From Winogradskyella sp. (GTDB lineage Bacteria > Bacteroidota > Bacteroidia > Flavobacteriales > Flavobacteriaceae): a stretch of DNA of 64,000 nt. Positions 23,225-32,867 of this stretch are shown here, in pieces. The notes beneath the pieces are model-generated. The model was not told where the DNA came from. It worked only from the letters and a program-made list of their open reading frames with translations, and did no database searches. The stretch covers positions 1 to 64,000 of the forward strand of contig NZ_JABSSU010000001.1 of assembly GCF_013213835.1 (NCBI RefSeq), in the 5' to 3' direction. The first letter of the stretch is position 1, and each line of letters begins with the position of its first letter. The translations under genes and the position numbers were made by a program.

Positions 23225-23552
23225 ATCAATAGGTTTAAATAAGCTCGTAAAAAATTTAGATGTGCAATATAGTAATTAAAGGTAAACTGACAACTTTTTT
23301 TAACGTCAAAATGCAAAAAAAAGTGTATTTCATCCGTTATTTTATGTAAATCAACGGATTTTTTTCAATTTATCGACGTATTTTGCTCTTTAATAACGAC
23401 TATGAAAATATATTATTGTTGTATTTTTGAAATAAAAATTGAAACCTCATAATATGCATCTATTGTATGCGTTATTTTTAAGGATGAAGTAATACAAGTC
23501 TTCGTTATACTTGTACATTTGTTTTTTATTAAAACCGTTATCTTATTTATTA
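23225..23552. other. Divergent promoter region, gldJ / porU
   Basis: No gene is visible in this stretch. It is AT-rich and must hold the promoters of both genes. A match to the Bacteroidetes -7 element, TACATTTG, occurs at 23514-23521, about 31 bp before the porU start chosen here. No matching -33 element was clear. Confidence 0.55.
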
Positions 23553-26500
23553 ATGAAAAATTGCTGTGTTTTTCTTTTTCTTTTAGTTATGGCTATTGGT
23601 TTTAGCCAAGAAAAGAGTTTTGTAATTAACTGGGAAGGAGATATTACTATTGAAAATGAATATTCAAAAATTCAATTGCCTGCTTTTGATGCTAAATATT
23701 ACAGTTATAGTCCATCAAAAGGTATAATGTTTTTTGCACAATGGGACGGCGAAAGAGGTTTAGTAGATGAAAATTCGGTTTCAATATCAAATGTTTCTTA
23801 TGAAATAATAAGTAGAGCAGAATTAAAAGATCTTAGTACTAATCTGATTCCTGGTGAGTTGTATTATTCTATAAACAATACATCTGCAAGAGGTAAGAAA
23901 GGATGCTTTTTAGAATTAAGTCCGATAATTGAAGAAAATGGGACTTATAAAAAAGTGAAATCATTTACGGTCACCTATAATTCAAATTCAAGAAGTTTAA
24001 ATTTTATTCAAAAAAGTGGAGTTGTAAACTCAGCTTTAAGTACAGGTGATTGGTATCGGTTTTATATAGAAAAATCTGGTATTTACAGGCTTTCTAAGTC
24101 TTTTTTAAGTAGTATAGGTGTCAATACAAACTCTGTAGATCCCAGAAATATTAAGATTTATGGTAATGGTGGAAGGATGCTACCATATGCTAATTCTGAA
24201 AATTATCCTTTTGATGTTGTTGAAAATGCTGTAAAGTTTGTTGGTGAAGAAGATGGTGATTTTAACAACGGAGATTACATATTATTTTATGGTGAAGGTC
24301 CTGATGTTTATAGTCAGGAAAGTCAAACAAATATTAATCTGTATACAGATCGTACCTATTATTATGTCAATGTAAGTTCAGGCATGGGAAAGCGTATACA
24401 AGAGTTGCCTCAACCTGCAGGTAGTGCTGATTACCAAGTTGATACATTTCAAGATTATCAGTTTTATGAAGTTGATGAAGTAAACCTAGCAAAATTAGGT
24501 CGAAGATGGTTTGGTGACAGGTTTGATATAGAAAATCAAAGAACTTACCAATTTGATTTTCCTAATTTGGTGAATTCTGCACCGATTGATTTTAATGTTG
24601 CTGTCGGTTCTGTGTCAGAGTCAGACGGAACAACCATGGCGATCAGTGTAAATGGAGCTAATGTGAGTACCTTGAATCTTGGAACAATAAATCCGGGGTC
24701 TGTCTTAGGGACTGTGGCTGCTTTTAGCGATGATTTAACGCTGTCTTCAGATGCTATAACTGTAACTTTAGACTATAATAATAATGGTAATCCATCAGCT
24801 GATGCTTATCTAGATTATATAAATATTGAGGCAACAAGAGCATTGACTTATGTTGGTGATCAAATGAAATTTAAAAACAATCAGGTCACTTCAGTACCAG
24901 GAATTGTGGAATACCTAGTTTCAGGAACTTTAAACGTAGACGAAATATGGGACATTACAGATAGGTTTAATATAAATGGTCTTGTCAATGCAACAAGTGA
25001 AAGTAATATGTCATTTAAAGCCCAATCTGGTGAAGAAAGACAATATGTTGCATTTAATGTTTCAGATGCTTTTGAACCTAAACGTAGCGCATCTTCCAGA
25101 GTAGCCAACCAGAATTTAAAAGGTACTATTTTTAATAATGCACAAGGTGAATTCGAAGATGTAGATTACATTATACTAACACCAAGTGTTTTAAAATCTC
25201 AGGCAGAACGTTTGGCACAAATTAATCGTAATCAGTATAATTTAAATGTCAAAGTTGTTGAATTACAAACGATATATAATGAATTTAGTACAGGTAGTCA
25301 AGATATAGCCGCAATCAGAAATTTTGTAAAATATGTTTATGATAATGCCAGTAGCCCACAAAACAGATTAAAATATTTATGTCTATTTGGTGACGGATCT
25401 TATGATTACAAGGATAGGATAAGAAACAATACCAACCTTGTTCCTTCTTGGTATTCCAATAGTAGTTTTAGTTTATCGAGTTCTTTTGTTTCAGATGATT
25501 TTTTTGCAATTCTAGATGATAATGAGGGTACAATGTCTTCATCTGACAGAATGGATGTGGCTGTCGGTAGAATATTGGCAGAAGATATTCAACGTGCAAA
25601 AGATATGGTAGATAAAATTGAAGCATATTATCAACCTGAAGCATATGGTAGTTGGAGAAATAATATATTGCTAATATCTGATGATGTAGATGAAGCTTGG
25701 GAAAGACAGCTACAAGAAACTACAGATGGATTGGGCGAACAATTAGGCGTTGAAAAACCTTTTCTTAATGTAACTAAGATTCACACAGATGCATTTGAGC
25801 AAGAATCTTCTTCAGCAGGTAACCGATATCCAAAAGTTAATAAGGCTATTAAGGATGCTATTGAGGTTGGTGCTTTGGTAGTTAACTATTTTGGTCATGG
25901 GGGCGAAGATGGTTTAGCTAAGGAGCGTATATTCGACAAGTTCGATGCTCAAGAAATTAATAATGTTTGTAAGCATAACCTTTTTGTTACTGTAACTTGT
26001 GAATATACCAAATTTGATGATCCTAACAGAGATACAGCAGGGGAGTTTACCTATTGGAATAAAAATGGTGGGGCTATAAGTTTAATTACTACCACAAGAC
26101 AAATATTTGTTACTGACGGTAGAATTTTTAATAATGAATTAGATGACTACTTGTTCTCTTTTGGGTCGAATAATTACAATTCTATTGGAGAAGCTTTACG
26201 CTTAACTAAAACAGAGAGTCAAGCCGCTGGCTCTTCTCAAAAAAGATTAGTATTCCTAATTGGTGATCCAGCAATGAAATTAGCATTTGCAAAACCAGAC
26301 ATTCGACTTACAAAAATTAATGATGTTGATATAACGGATCAAACAGCTCCACTGGAAGCATTAAGTTATGCAAAACTAGCTGGTGAAGTGTCCGATGAGA
26401 ATGGTAATTTATTGTCAAATTATAATGGGATACTTACTGCTACTGTGTTTGATAAATCTATAGAACGCCAAACACTTGCAAATGATGGGGTTACAGATGC

Positions 26501-27404
26501 TAATGGTTTGATTAGATTAGATTTTACAACTTTAGGTGAAATTATTTTTAAAGGGCAAGCTAGTATTACGAATGGTCAGTTTGAATTTGATTTTATTGTC
26601 CCAAGAGATATAGGAATTCCTACAGGCAACGGCAAGGTGAGTTTTTACGCTCAAACAGATAATCCATTATCAGACCAAGCAGGATATAATTTTGATATTC
26701 AGATAGGTGGAATTAATGAAGATGCACCTGAGGATAATATAGGTCCAGTTATCAATCTTTTTATGAACGATGAAAATTTTGTTTCTGGTGGTATTACCAA
26801 TGAATCCCCAAATTTATTAGTGAAATTACAAGATGAAAATGGTATTAATACAGCTAGTGGAATAGGACATGATATCACAGCTATTATAGATGGTGACGAA
26901 ACAAATCCAATAGTTTTAAATGAATATTATCAAGCCAATGTTGATGACTACACCAACGGTGCCGTGACTTATCCCTTTAGAGATTTAGAACCAGGCATAC
27001 ATACACTCACTTTAAAGGCATGGGATGTTTATAACAATTCTTCTACCGCTGAAATTCAATTTAATGTTTTTGATAAAGACGAAGAGTTAGTCATTAATAA
27101 TGTACTAAACTACCCAAATCCTTTTGTCAATTACACTGAGTTTTGGTTTAACCATAATAGTGAAGAACCATTAGATGTTTCAGTACAAATTTTTACGGTA
27201 TCAGGAAAGCTTTTAAGAACTCTTAACGGGCAGACTTCCGGTGGTAGTAAATCAGTAAGTTCTTTATCGAAAGATATAGTTTGGGATGGGAGAGATGATT
27301 TTGGTGATAAAATCGGTAAAGGTGTTTATGTTTATAAACTAAAAGTAAGATCTAACCGTTTAAATAAACAAGTTGAAAAGATTCAAAAACTTGTCATACT
27401 ATAA
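23553..27404 (+). CDS. porU: Type IX secretion system sortase
   Basis: I chose ATG 23553, which gives a clean signal peptide (MKNCCVFLFLLVMAIGFSQ); the frame extends upstream to 23511, but that would place the start inside the -7 element at 23514-23521. The protein of about 1,283 residues is a gingipain-type C25 peptidase. Catalytic His lies in VVNYFGHGGEDGL (about 775-787) and catalytic Cys in LFVTVTCEYTKFDDP (about 810-824). The C-terminal region contains an Ig-like part and a FlgD-like VYVYKLKVRS segment. PorU removes the sorting tail of T9SS cargo and attaches the cargo to the surface, acting with PorV, which is the next gene. Confidence 0.95.
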   Translation: MKNCCVFLFLLVMAIGFSQEKSFVINWEGDITIENEYSKIQLPAFDAKYYSYSPSKGIMFFAQWDGERGLVDENSVSISNVSYEIISRAELKDLSTNLIPGELYYSINNTSARGKKGCFLELSPIIEENGTYKKVKSFTVTYNSNSRSLNFIQKSGVVNSALSTGDWYRFYIEKSGIYRLSKSFLSSIGVNTNSVDPRNIKIYGNGGRMLPYANSENYPFDVVENAVKFVGEEDGDFNNGDYILFYGEGPDVYSQESQTNINLYTDRTYYYVNVSSGMGKRIQELPQPAGSADYQVDTFQDYQFYEVDEVNLAKLGRRWFGDRFDIENQRTYQFDFPNLVNSAPIDFNVAVGSVSESDGTTMAISVNGANVSTLNLGTINPGSVLGTVAAFSDDLTLSSDAITVTLDYNNNGNPSADAYLDYINIEATRALTYVGDQMKFKNNQVTSVPGIVEYLVSGTLNVDEIWDITDRFNINGLVNATSESNMSFKAQSGEERQYVAFNVSDAFEPKRSASSRVANQNLKGTIFNNAQGEFEDVDYIILTPSVLKSQAERLAQINRNQYNLNVKVVELQTIYNEFSTGSQDIAAIRNFVKYVYDNASSPQNRLKYLCLFGDGSYDYKDRIRNNTNLVPSWYSNSSFSLSSSFVSDDFFAILDDNEGTMSSSDRMDVAVGRILAEDIQRAKDMVDKIEAYYQPEAYGSWRNNILLISDDVDEAWERQLQETTDGLGEQLGVEKPFLNVTKIHTDAFEQESSSAGNRYPKVNKAIKDAIEVGALVVNYFGHGGEDGLAKERIFDKFDAQEINNVCKHNLFVTVTCEYTKFDDPNRDTAGEFTYWNKNGGAISLITTTRQIFVTDGRIFNNELDDYLFSFGSNNYNSIGEALRLTKTESQAAGSSQKRLVFLIGDPAMKLAFAKPDIRLTKINDVDITDQTAPLEALSYAKLAGEVSDENGNLLSNYNGILTATVFDKSIERQTLANDGVTDANGLIRLDFTTLGEIIFKGQASITNGQFEFDFIVPRDIGIPTGNGKVSFYAQTDNPLSDQAGYNFDIQIGGINEDAPEDNIGPVINLFMNDENFVSGGITNESPNLLVKLQDENGINTASGIGHDITAIIDGDETNPIVLNEYYQANVDDYTNGAVTYPFRDLEPGIHTLTLKAWDVYNNSSTAEIQFNVFDKDEELVINNVLNYPNPFVNYTEFWFNHNSEEPLDVSVQIFTVSGKLLRTLNGQTSGGSKSVSSLSKDIVWDGRDDFGDKIGKGVYVYKLKVRSNRLNKQVEKIQKLVIL

Positions 27405-27420
27405 TAATAAACTATATTTG
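27391..27420 (+). promoter_or_regulatory. porV promoter
   Basis: TTG (27391-27393), 19 bp, then TATATTTG (27413-27420), matching the Bacteroidetes -33/-7 pattern. The -33 part overlaps the end of porU. Confidence 0.6.
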
Positions 27421-27428
27421 CTAATGAA

Positions 27429-27452
27429 TTAATGTGCGATTTAGCGCATTAA
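27429..27452 (+). promoter_or_regulatory. Hairpin in the porV leader
   Basis: TTAATGTGC pairs with GCGCATTAA (9 bp, one G-T pair) with a six-base loop. It lies between the promoter and the start codon and is not followed by T residues, so it is more likely an mRNA-stability or control hairpin than a terminator. Confidence 0.45.
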
Positions 27453-27462
27453 TAACTCAATA

Positions 27463-28740
27463 ATGAACATGAAGAATTACGTCGCTACTTTAATTACTGC
27501 TTTAACAGTATTTAGCTTCACAAATGCACAACAAACCACACAAATTATACCTAATGACTCTGATAGTAGAGTGATTACGACAGGATTACCATTTATGCTT
27601 ATTGCGCCAGATGCAAGAGCAGCTAGTTTAGGTGATCAAGGTGTTGCAACCTCTGTTGACGGTTTTTCTCAGCAATGGAATCCTGCTAAATATGCTTTTT
27701 CAGAGGCTAAATCTGGTGTTGGTTTAAGTTACACACCATATTTAAGTAGATTAGTAAATGATATTTCCATAAGTTATGCCACTTACTTCAACAGAATCAA
27801 TGAGTACAGTGCGGTATCTGCAAGTTTTAAGTACTTCTCTTTGGGTGAAATTACACTAACGCAAGATGAGAATGATCCAGGTGTTAATGTAAAACCAAAT
27901 GAGTTTGCGGCTGATGTTGCCTATACTTTAAGATTAGCAGACCAATTCTCTATGGCTGTTGCACTTCGTTTTATGCGTTCTGATTTAAGAATAAACCAAA
28001 TTGACCCAAATGCAGATGCAGCGAATACTTTTGGAGCAGATATTACAGGTTATTATCAAAGTGAAGAAGAAGCATATAATGATTTTAATGGAAGATGGAG
28101 GATGGGTTTTGCTATTCAAAATTTAGGGCCAAAATTCAGGTATGATGATGAAGGCAGAGAAAATTTTCAACCTACAACATTAAGATTAGGTGGTGGCTTC
28201 GATTTTATTTTCGATCAATATAGTAAGTTAGCATTAACAGCTGAGGTTTCTAAATTGCTCGTTCCTACACCTCCACAGTTAGGTACAAGATTAACCTTTA
28301 TTGATAATAATGATAATGGTGTTTATGATCAGCCTGATGACCCAAATAATTTAGAGCCTGGCGATGATGAACTGATATCTACTGAAGAAAATGCAATAAT
28401 TGGAGGTCAAGACAATAATGTTAGCTTCATCAATGGAATTTTTCAATCGTTTGGGGATGCTCCTGGTGGCTTTAGTGAAGAGCTCAGAGAGTTTACTTGG
28501 GCCTTAGGAGCTGAGTATACTTATCAAGAAAATTTCGCTTTTAGAGCGGGTTACTTTAATGAAGCGGATGATAAAGGTGCGCGTAAATTTTTTGCTATAG
28601 GTGCAGGATTTAAATACACTACAATTAATCTTGATTTATCTTATCTGTTTTCTGCATCAAGAATACAAAGTCCTTTAGAGAATACCTTACGTTTCTCTTT
28701 AACGTTTAATTTTGGGGATGGAGAATACGATGAGTATTAA
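27463..28740 (+). CDS. porV: Type IX secretion outer membrane channel protein
   Basis: A 425-residue outer-membrane beta-barrel with signal peptide (MNMKNYVATLITALTVFSFTNAQQ). The mature N terminus ITTGLPFMLIAPDARAASLGDQGVATSVDGFSQQWNPAKYAF is the signature of PorV/LptO. Many amphipathic strands follow and the last residues end in an aromatic-rich strand (RFSLTFNFGDGEYDEY). PorV is a FadL-type barrel that collects T9SS cargo from the translocon and hands it to PorU. Its own promoter and terminator suggest independent transcription besides co-transcription with porU. Confidence 0.95.
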   Translation: MNMKNYVATLITALTVFSFTNAQQTTQIIPNDSDSRVITTGLPFMLIAPDARAASLGDQGVATSVDGFSQQWNPAKYAFSEAKSGVGLSYTPYLSRLVNDISISYATYFNRINEYSAVSASFKYFSLGEITLTQDENDPGVNVKPNEFAADVAYTLRLADQFSMAVALRFMRSDLRINQIDPNADAANTFGADITGYYQSEEEAYNDFNGRWRMGFAIQNLGPKFRYDDEGRENFQPTTLRLGGGFDFIFDQYSKLALTAEVSKLLVPTPPQLGTRLTFIDNNDNGVYDQPDDPNNLEPGDDELISTEENAIIGGQDNNVSFINGIFQSFGDAPGGFSEELREFTWALGAEYTYQENFAFRAGYFNEADDKGARKFFAIGAGFKYTTINLDLSYLFSASRIQSPLENTLRFSLTFNFGDGEYDEY

Positions 28741-28767
28741 AATCATCTAAAAATAGAATAAGATTCA

Positions 28768-28800
28768 AAAACTATTGTTTAACTTAACAATAGTTTTTTT
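28768..28800 (+). terminator. porV terminator
   Basis: AAAACTATTGTT (28768-28779) pairs perfectly with AACAATAGTTTT (28786-28797), 12 bp, followed by T. It lies before the cytidine deaminase start. Confidence 0.9.
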
Positions 28801-28822
28801 GTCTCCAATAGTTTTAATTTAT

Positions 28823-29305
28823 ATGAAAACAATTACAATTGAATCATCTTTTACCGTTTATGATGATATTAAAGAACTTCCTAATGATGTTATTGACCTT
28901 ATGCAAGAAGCCATTGAAGCTCGTAAAAATGCTTATGCACCTTATTCTAAATTTCAAGTTGGCGCTGCAATCTTGTTAGATAATGGTGAAATTGTAATAG
29001 GAAGTAATCAGGAAAATGCAGCCTATCCTTCTGGGATGTGTGCAGAGCGTACAGCTATTTTTTATGCCAGCGCCAAATTTCCTAAAGCAAAGTTTTTAAA
29101 AATGGCACTTACTGCTGGATCTTTAGATCACGAGACAAATACTCCAATTCCACCGTGTGGAGCATGCAGACAAGCTATTTCTGAATACGAAATAAAACAA
29201 GATTCTACAATAGAAATTTATTTTATGGGAGTGAAAGGAAAAGTGATTAAATCAGATTCTCTAGCTAATTTATTGCCTTTAGGATTTGATAGTAGTCATC
29301 TATAA
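28823..29305 (+). CDS. cdd: Cytidine deaminase
   Basis: I chose ATG 28823 (MKTITIESSFTVYDDI, 160 residues) because the frame upstream runs through the porV terminator hairpin. Zinc and catalytic motifs: NAAYPSGMCAERTAIFYASAKF (Cys and the catalytic Glu) and PIPPCGACRQAISEYE (the P-C-G-x-C pair). FQVGAAILLDNGEIVIGSNQENA is the typical N-terminal strand region. The enzyme deaminates cytidine and deoxycytidine to uridine forms in pyrimidine salvage in the cytosol. It is the homotetrameric short type by length. Confidence 0.95.
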   Translation: MKTITIESSFTVYDDIKELPNDVIDLMQEAIEARKNAYAPYSKFQVGAAILLDNGEIVIGSNQENAAYPSGMCAERTAIFYASAKFPKAKFLKMALTAGSLDHETNTPIPPCGACRQAISEYEIKQDSTIEIYFMGVKGKVIKSDSLANLLPLGFDSSHL

Positions 29306-29337
29306 CGTTTTCGTATTATTTTTTCAATGTTCCGTTT

Positions 29338-29366
29338 TTTGGTTACTATCTAAAAATGTATTTTTG
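29338..29366 (+). promoter_or_regulatory. pdhA promoter candidate
   Basis: TTTG (29338-29341), 17 bp, then TATTTTTG (29359-29366), close to the Bacteroidetes consensus although the spacer is slightly short. The start codon is 27 bp downstream. Confidence 0.45.
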
Positions 29367-29393
29367 TTATCCTTATAAAAAGAAGAGTTTAAA

Positions 29394-30392
29394 ATGCAAA
29401 AGATAACTAAAGAGGTTTACCTTAAGTGGTATGAAGATATGTTGTTCTGGCGTAAGTTTGAAGACAAACTTGCGGCCGTTTACATTCAACAAAAAGTTAG
29501 AGGTTTCCTTCATTTATACAACGGTCAAGAAGCTGTATTAGCTGGTGCTTTACATGCTATGGATTTAACAAAAGATAAAATGATTACAGCATATCGTAAT
29601 CATGTTCAGCCAATAGGTATGGGTGTTGATCCTAAGCGCGTTATGGCTGAGTTATACGGTAAAGCAACCGGAACTTCACAAGGTTTAGGTGGTTCTATGC
29701 ACATCTTTTCTAAGGAATACCGTTTTTATGGTGGTCATGGTATTGTAGGTGGTCAGATTCCTTTAGGTGCTGGTATTGCATTTGGTGATAAATATCACGG
29801 CAGTGATGCGGTTACAATTTGTTGTTTTGGTGATGGTGCGGCTAGACAAGGTTCGCTACATGAAACATTTAACTTAGCAATGCTTTGGAATTTACCTGTG
29901 GTATTTGTTTGTGAAAACAACGGTTACGCTATGGGTACCTCTGTAGAACGTACTGCGAATCATTCTGATATTTGGAAGCTAGGTTTAGGTTACGAAATGC
30001 CTTCTGGTCCTGTTGATGGTATGAACCCTATTAAGGTTGCAGAAGCATTCGATGAGGCTATTCAGCGTGCCAGACAAGGTGGAGGCCCATCTTTCTTAGA
30101 AGTGAAAACATATCGATACAGAGGTCATTCAATGTCAGATGCGCAGCACTACAGGACAAAAGATGAAGTAGAAGAATATAAGAAGATTGATCCTATTACT
30201 CAGGTTAAAGATGCTATTTTAGAAAAAGGATACGCCACGGAAGATGATATTAAAGTTATTGATAAGCGTGTTAAAGATATGGTTAAGGAGTGTGAACAAT
30301 TTGCCGAAGATTCTCCATGGCCAGAAAAGAGTGTTATGTATGACGCTGTATACGAACAAGAAGATTATCCATTTATAAAACACAAACTATAA
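29394..30392 (+). CDS. pdhA: Pyruvate dehydrogenase E1 component, alpha subunit
   Basis: A 332-residue thiamine-diphosphate enzyme subunit. RGFLHLYNGQEAVLAGALHAM, MITAYRNHVQPIGMG, LGGSMHIFSKEYRFYGGHGIVGGQIPLGAG and the ThDP/Mg motif CFGDGAARQGSLHETFNLAMLWNLPVVFVCENN are diagnostic. The phosphorylation-loop-like RYRGHSMSDAQHYRTKDEV is present. It decarboxylates pyruvate together with the beta subunit, which is not adjacent here and must lie elsewhere, an arrangement seen in other Flavobacteriia. It is followed after 3 bp by the E2 gene. Confidence 0.95.
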   Translation: MQKITKEVYLKWYEDMLFWRKFEDKLAAVYIQQKVRGFLHLYNGQEAVLAGALHAMDLTKDKMITAYRNHVQPIGMGVDPKRVMAELYGKATGTSQGLGGSMHIFSKEYRFYGGHGIVGGQIPLGAGIAFGDKYHGSDAVTICCFGDGAARQGSLHETFNLAMLWNLPVVFVCENNGYAMGTSVERTANHSDIWKLGLGYEMPSGPVDGMNPIKVAEAFDEAIQRARQGGGPSFLEVKTYRYRGHSMSDAQHYRTKDEVEEYKKIDPITQVKDAILEKGYATEDDIKVIDKRVKDMVKECEQFAEDSPWPEKSVMYDAVYEQEDYPFIKHKL

Positions 30393-30395
30393 GCT

Positions 30396-32015
30396 ATGGC
30401 AGAAGTAATAAATATGCCACGTTTAAGCGACACAATGGAAGAAGGAACTGTCGCTGCTTGGTTAAAGAAAGTTGGAGATAAGGTAGAAGAAGGAGATATC
30501 TTAGCCGAGATAGAAACAGATAAAGCTACTATGGAGTTTGAATCTTTTAACGAAGGAACATTACTTCATATAGGTATACAAGAAGGTGAAAGTGCCAAGG
30601 TAGATTCTTTATTAGCCATTATTGGTGAAGAAGGAGAAGATATTTCTGCGTTATTAAGTGGAGGCACTGTAGATGACACTTCAAGCGCTGTTGATGAGTC
30701 TGAAGAAAGTTTAACATCTTCTGAAACTGAAGCCTCAGCAGCAGTTGACTTACCTGAAGATGTTATAGTTGTTACAATGCCACGTCTTAGTGATACGATG
30801 GAAGAAGGTACTGTAGCTACTTGGTTAAAGAAAGTTGGTGAAGAAGTGGAAGAAGGAGATATTCTTGCTGAGATTGAAACTGATAAGGCTACCATGGAAT
30901 TTGAATCTTTCCAGTCGGGTACCTTATTACATATAGGTTTACAAGAAGGTGAATCTGCTAAAGTAGATGCTTTATTAGCTATTATTGGTCCTACAGGCAC
31001 AGATGTTTCTGCGGTTGCATCAAACTTCAAAGTTGGTGCAGCTGAATCGAAACCTGAAGCTAAACCAGAACCAAAAGTAGAAGCTCCTAAAGTTGAGGTT
31101 AAAGCACCTGTTGCTTCGCCAACAGCTGCGGTTATAAAACCAGTTGCAGCTTCTAACGCTAATGGAAGAGTTATTGCTTCTCCTTTGGCTAAGAAAATGG
31201 CTGAAGAAAAAGGTATTAATTTATCTCAAGTGCCTGGTACAGGTGAAAACGGTAGAATTATAAAAAGAGATATCGAAAACTACACACCAGCAACTCAAGG
31301 TGTTTCAGTTGGTAAATTTGTACCTACAGGTGTTGAAGATTTTGATGAAGTTCCAAACTCAAATATGCGTAAAGCAATTGCTAAAAACTTAGCGAAATCT
31401 AAGTTTACGGCTCCGCATTATTACTTAAATGTTGAGTTTGATATGGATAATGCAATTGCGTTTAGAGCACAATACAATTCAATTCCGGATACAAAAATAT
31501 CTTTTAATGATATGATTGTGAAGGCTTGTGCTTTAGCGTTAAAGCAACATCCGCAAGTAAATTCTCAGTGGTTTGATGATAGAATGAAATTAAATAACCA
31601 TGTTCATATTGGTGTGGCAGTTGCTGTGCCAGATGGATTGGTAGTTCCAGTTGTTAAGTTTGCGAATGAGCAGAGTTTAACTCAAATAGGTGCAGCGGTA
31701 AAAGATTATGCGGGTAAAGCAAGAAATAAAAAGCTGACTTTAGATGAAATGGAAGGAAGCACATTCACAATTTCTAATTTAGGAATGTTTGGTATAGAGA
31801 GTTTTACTTCAATTATTAATCAGCCAAACTCTGCGATTTTATCTGTAGGTGCTATTGTTTCTAAACCAGTGGTAAAGAATGGTCAGGTTGTGCCAGGTAA
31901 TACGATGAAGTTAACCATGGCCTGTGATCATAGAACTGTTGATGGAGCTACAGGAGCACAGTTCTTACAAACATTAAAAGGGTATATAGAGAACCCAGTA
32001 ACCATGCTTGTGTAA
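30396..32015 (+). CDS. aceF: Pyruvate dehydrogenase E2, two lipoyl domains
   Basis: A 539-residue dihydrolipoamide acetyltransferase. Two lipoyl domains (about 1-80 and 125-205) each carry the modified Lys in EIETDKATMEFESF; their DNA is nearly duplicated. A Pro/Ala/Glu-rich linker is followed by the E1/E3-binding domain (IASPLAKKMAEEKGINLSQVPGTG, about 265-290) and the acyltransferase domain (about 310-539) with NSNMRKAIAKNLAKSK, FSISNLGMFG-like TFTISNLGMFG and the catalytic HRTVDGATGAQFL. It transfers the acetyl group to CoA in the cytosolic complex. Start is 3 bp after pdhA stop. Confidence 0.95.
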   Translation: MAEVINMPRLSDTMEEGTVAAWLKKVGDKVEEGDILAEIETDKATMEFESFNEGTLLHIGIQEGESAKVDSLLAIIGEEGEDISALLSGGTVDDTSSAVDESEESLTSSETEASAAVDLPEDVIVVTMPRLSDTMEEGTVATWLKKVGEEVEEGDILAEIETDKATMEFESFQSGTLLHIGLQEGESAKVDALLAIIGPTGTDVSAVASNFKVGAAESKPEAKPEPKVEAPKVEVKAPVASPTAAVIKPVAASNANGRVIASPLAKKMAEEKGINLSQVPGTGENGRIIKRDIENYTPATQGVSVGKFVPTGVEDFDEVPNSNMRKAIAKNLAKSKFTAPHYYLNVEFDMDNAIAFRAQYNSIPDTKISFNDMIVKACALALKQHPQVNSQWFDDRMKLNNHVHIGVAVAVPDGLVVPVVKFANEQSLTQIGAAVKDYAGKARNKKLTLDEMEGSTFTISNLGMFGIESFTSIINQPNSAILSVGAIVSKPVVKNGQVVPGNTMKLTMACDHRTVDGATGAQFLQTLKGYIENPVTMLV

Positions 32016-32047
32016 TTTTTGTTTATACAATTAAATTAATATACATA

Positions 32048-32785
32048 ATGAATTTAAGTAAAACGTTAATAGTTCTATTTTCTTTAGTTTGCCTAATGGG
32101 TTATTCTCAAAAGAAGAAGGTTGCAGTTATTACTTTTTATGCTGGTAAGGCAATTGATTTATCAGAAGTTGATGCTGCTGCAGATTTTATCGCTAAGAAT
32201 ACAAAGTTAAGTGAAGATCCAAATTTCAATTTAAGTGCACCTTTAGAAAATTTTCATAAAGCATTTTTTAATGATTATGTAGATGAATTTGATTTTGAAC
32301 TTATTCCAGAAGAAAAGGTATTAGCCTTACCAGAGTACAAAGCATTTGAAGCGGACTACGGAAGTTATAAAAATATAGGTGGCCAAGATGCTTTCGAAGT
32401 TGTGGACGGATATAAAGTCGTTCAAGGCATTGGGAGTAGATTAGAAGTAAAAAATTTAAAGCCAATTGCAGAGGCTCTTGGAGCAGATGCTATAATGTTT
32501 ATAAGGCTCAATTATAAATTTAAAAAGACAGGAATTGGTAAATTAGGTTACTATAGTATTCAAGCTTCTGTTTCTATCGATTTATTCTCAAAAGACAATA
32601 AGAGTATTTTTCAATTTAGAGAAATAGCAGGTTCTAAAAAGAAGGCTGTAATGGTTGGTGGTATTCCAGTTATGACTCCAGAAAAAATTCAGCCAATGTG
32701 TGAAAGTGCTACGGAAGAACTTATAAAAGATATGAACAAGAAAATTGAACGTTTGGCTAAAAAAGCAAATAAGAAATTAAATTAA
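32048..32785 (+). CDS. Secreted hypothetical protein
   Basis: A 245-residue protein with a signal peptide (MNLSKTLIVLFSLVCLMGYSQ). The mature part begins KKKVAVITFYAGKAIDLS and contains ALGADAIMFIRLNYKFKKTGIGKLGYYSIQASVSIDLFSK, reminiscent of periplasmic proteins that assemble beta-sheet scaffolds, and a Lys-rich C-terminal helix. No family is recognised with confidence. It follows the E2 gene by 32 bp but has its own strong terminator. Confidence 0.6.
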   Translation: MNLSKTLIVLFSLVCLMGYSQKKKVAVITFYAGKAIDLSEVDAAADFIAKNTKLSEDPNFNLSAPLENFHKAFFNDYVDEFDFELIPEEKVLALPEYKAFEADYGSYKNIGGQDAFEVVDGYKVVQGIGSRLEVKNLKPIAEALGADAIMFIRLNYKFKKTGIGKLGYYSIQASVSIDLFSKDNKSIFQFREIAGSKKKAVMVGGIPVMTPEKIQPMCESATEELIKDMNKKIERLAKKANKKLN

Positions 32786-32813
32786 ATAGGTTCTATTCTT
32801 TGATATAACATAC

Positions 32814-32845
32814 AAAAAACCCGTTTCATTTGAAACGGGTTTTTT
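32814..32845 (+). terminator. Rho-independent terminator
   Basis: AAAAAACCCGTTTCA (32814-32828) pairs perfectly over 15 bp with TGAAACGGGTTTTTT (32831-32845). It ends the pdhA-aceF-32048 unit. Confidence 0.92.
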
Positions 32846-32867
32846 ATCTTTATATAATTTTAGAAGC

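Noticed and set aside
30566..31030. Minus-strand open frame of 154 codons inside aceF
   Set aside because: It is the complement of the duplicated lipoyl-domain coding sequence and Ser-rich by codon reflection.
30396..31030. Internal DNA repeat in aceF as a mobile repeat
   Set aside because: It is explained by two homologous lipoyl domains.
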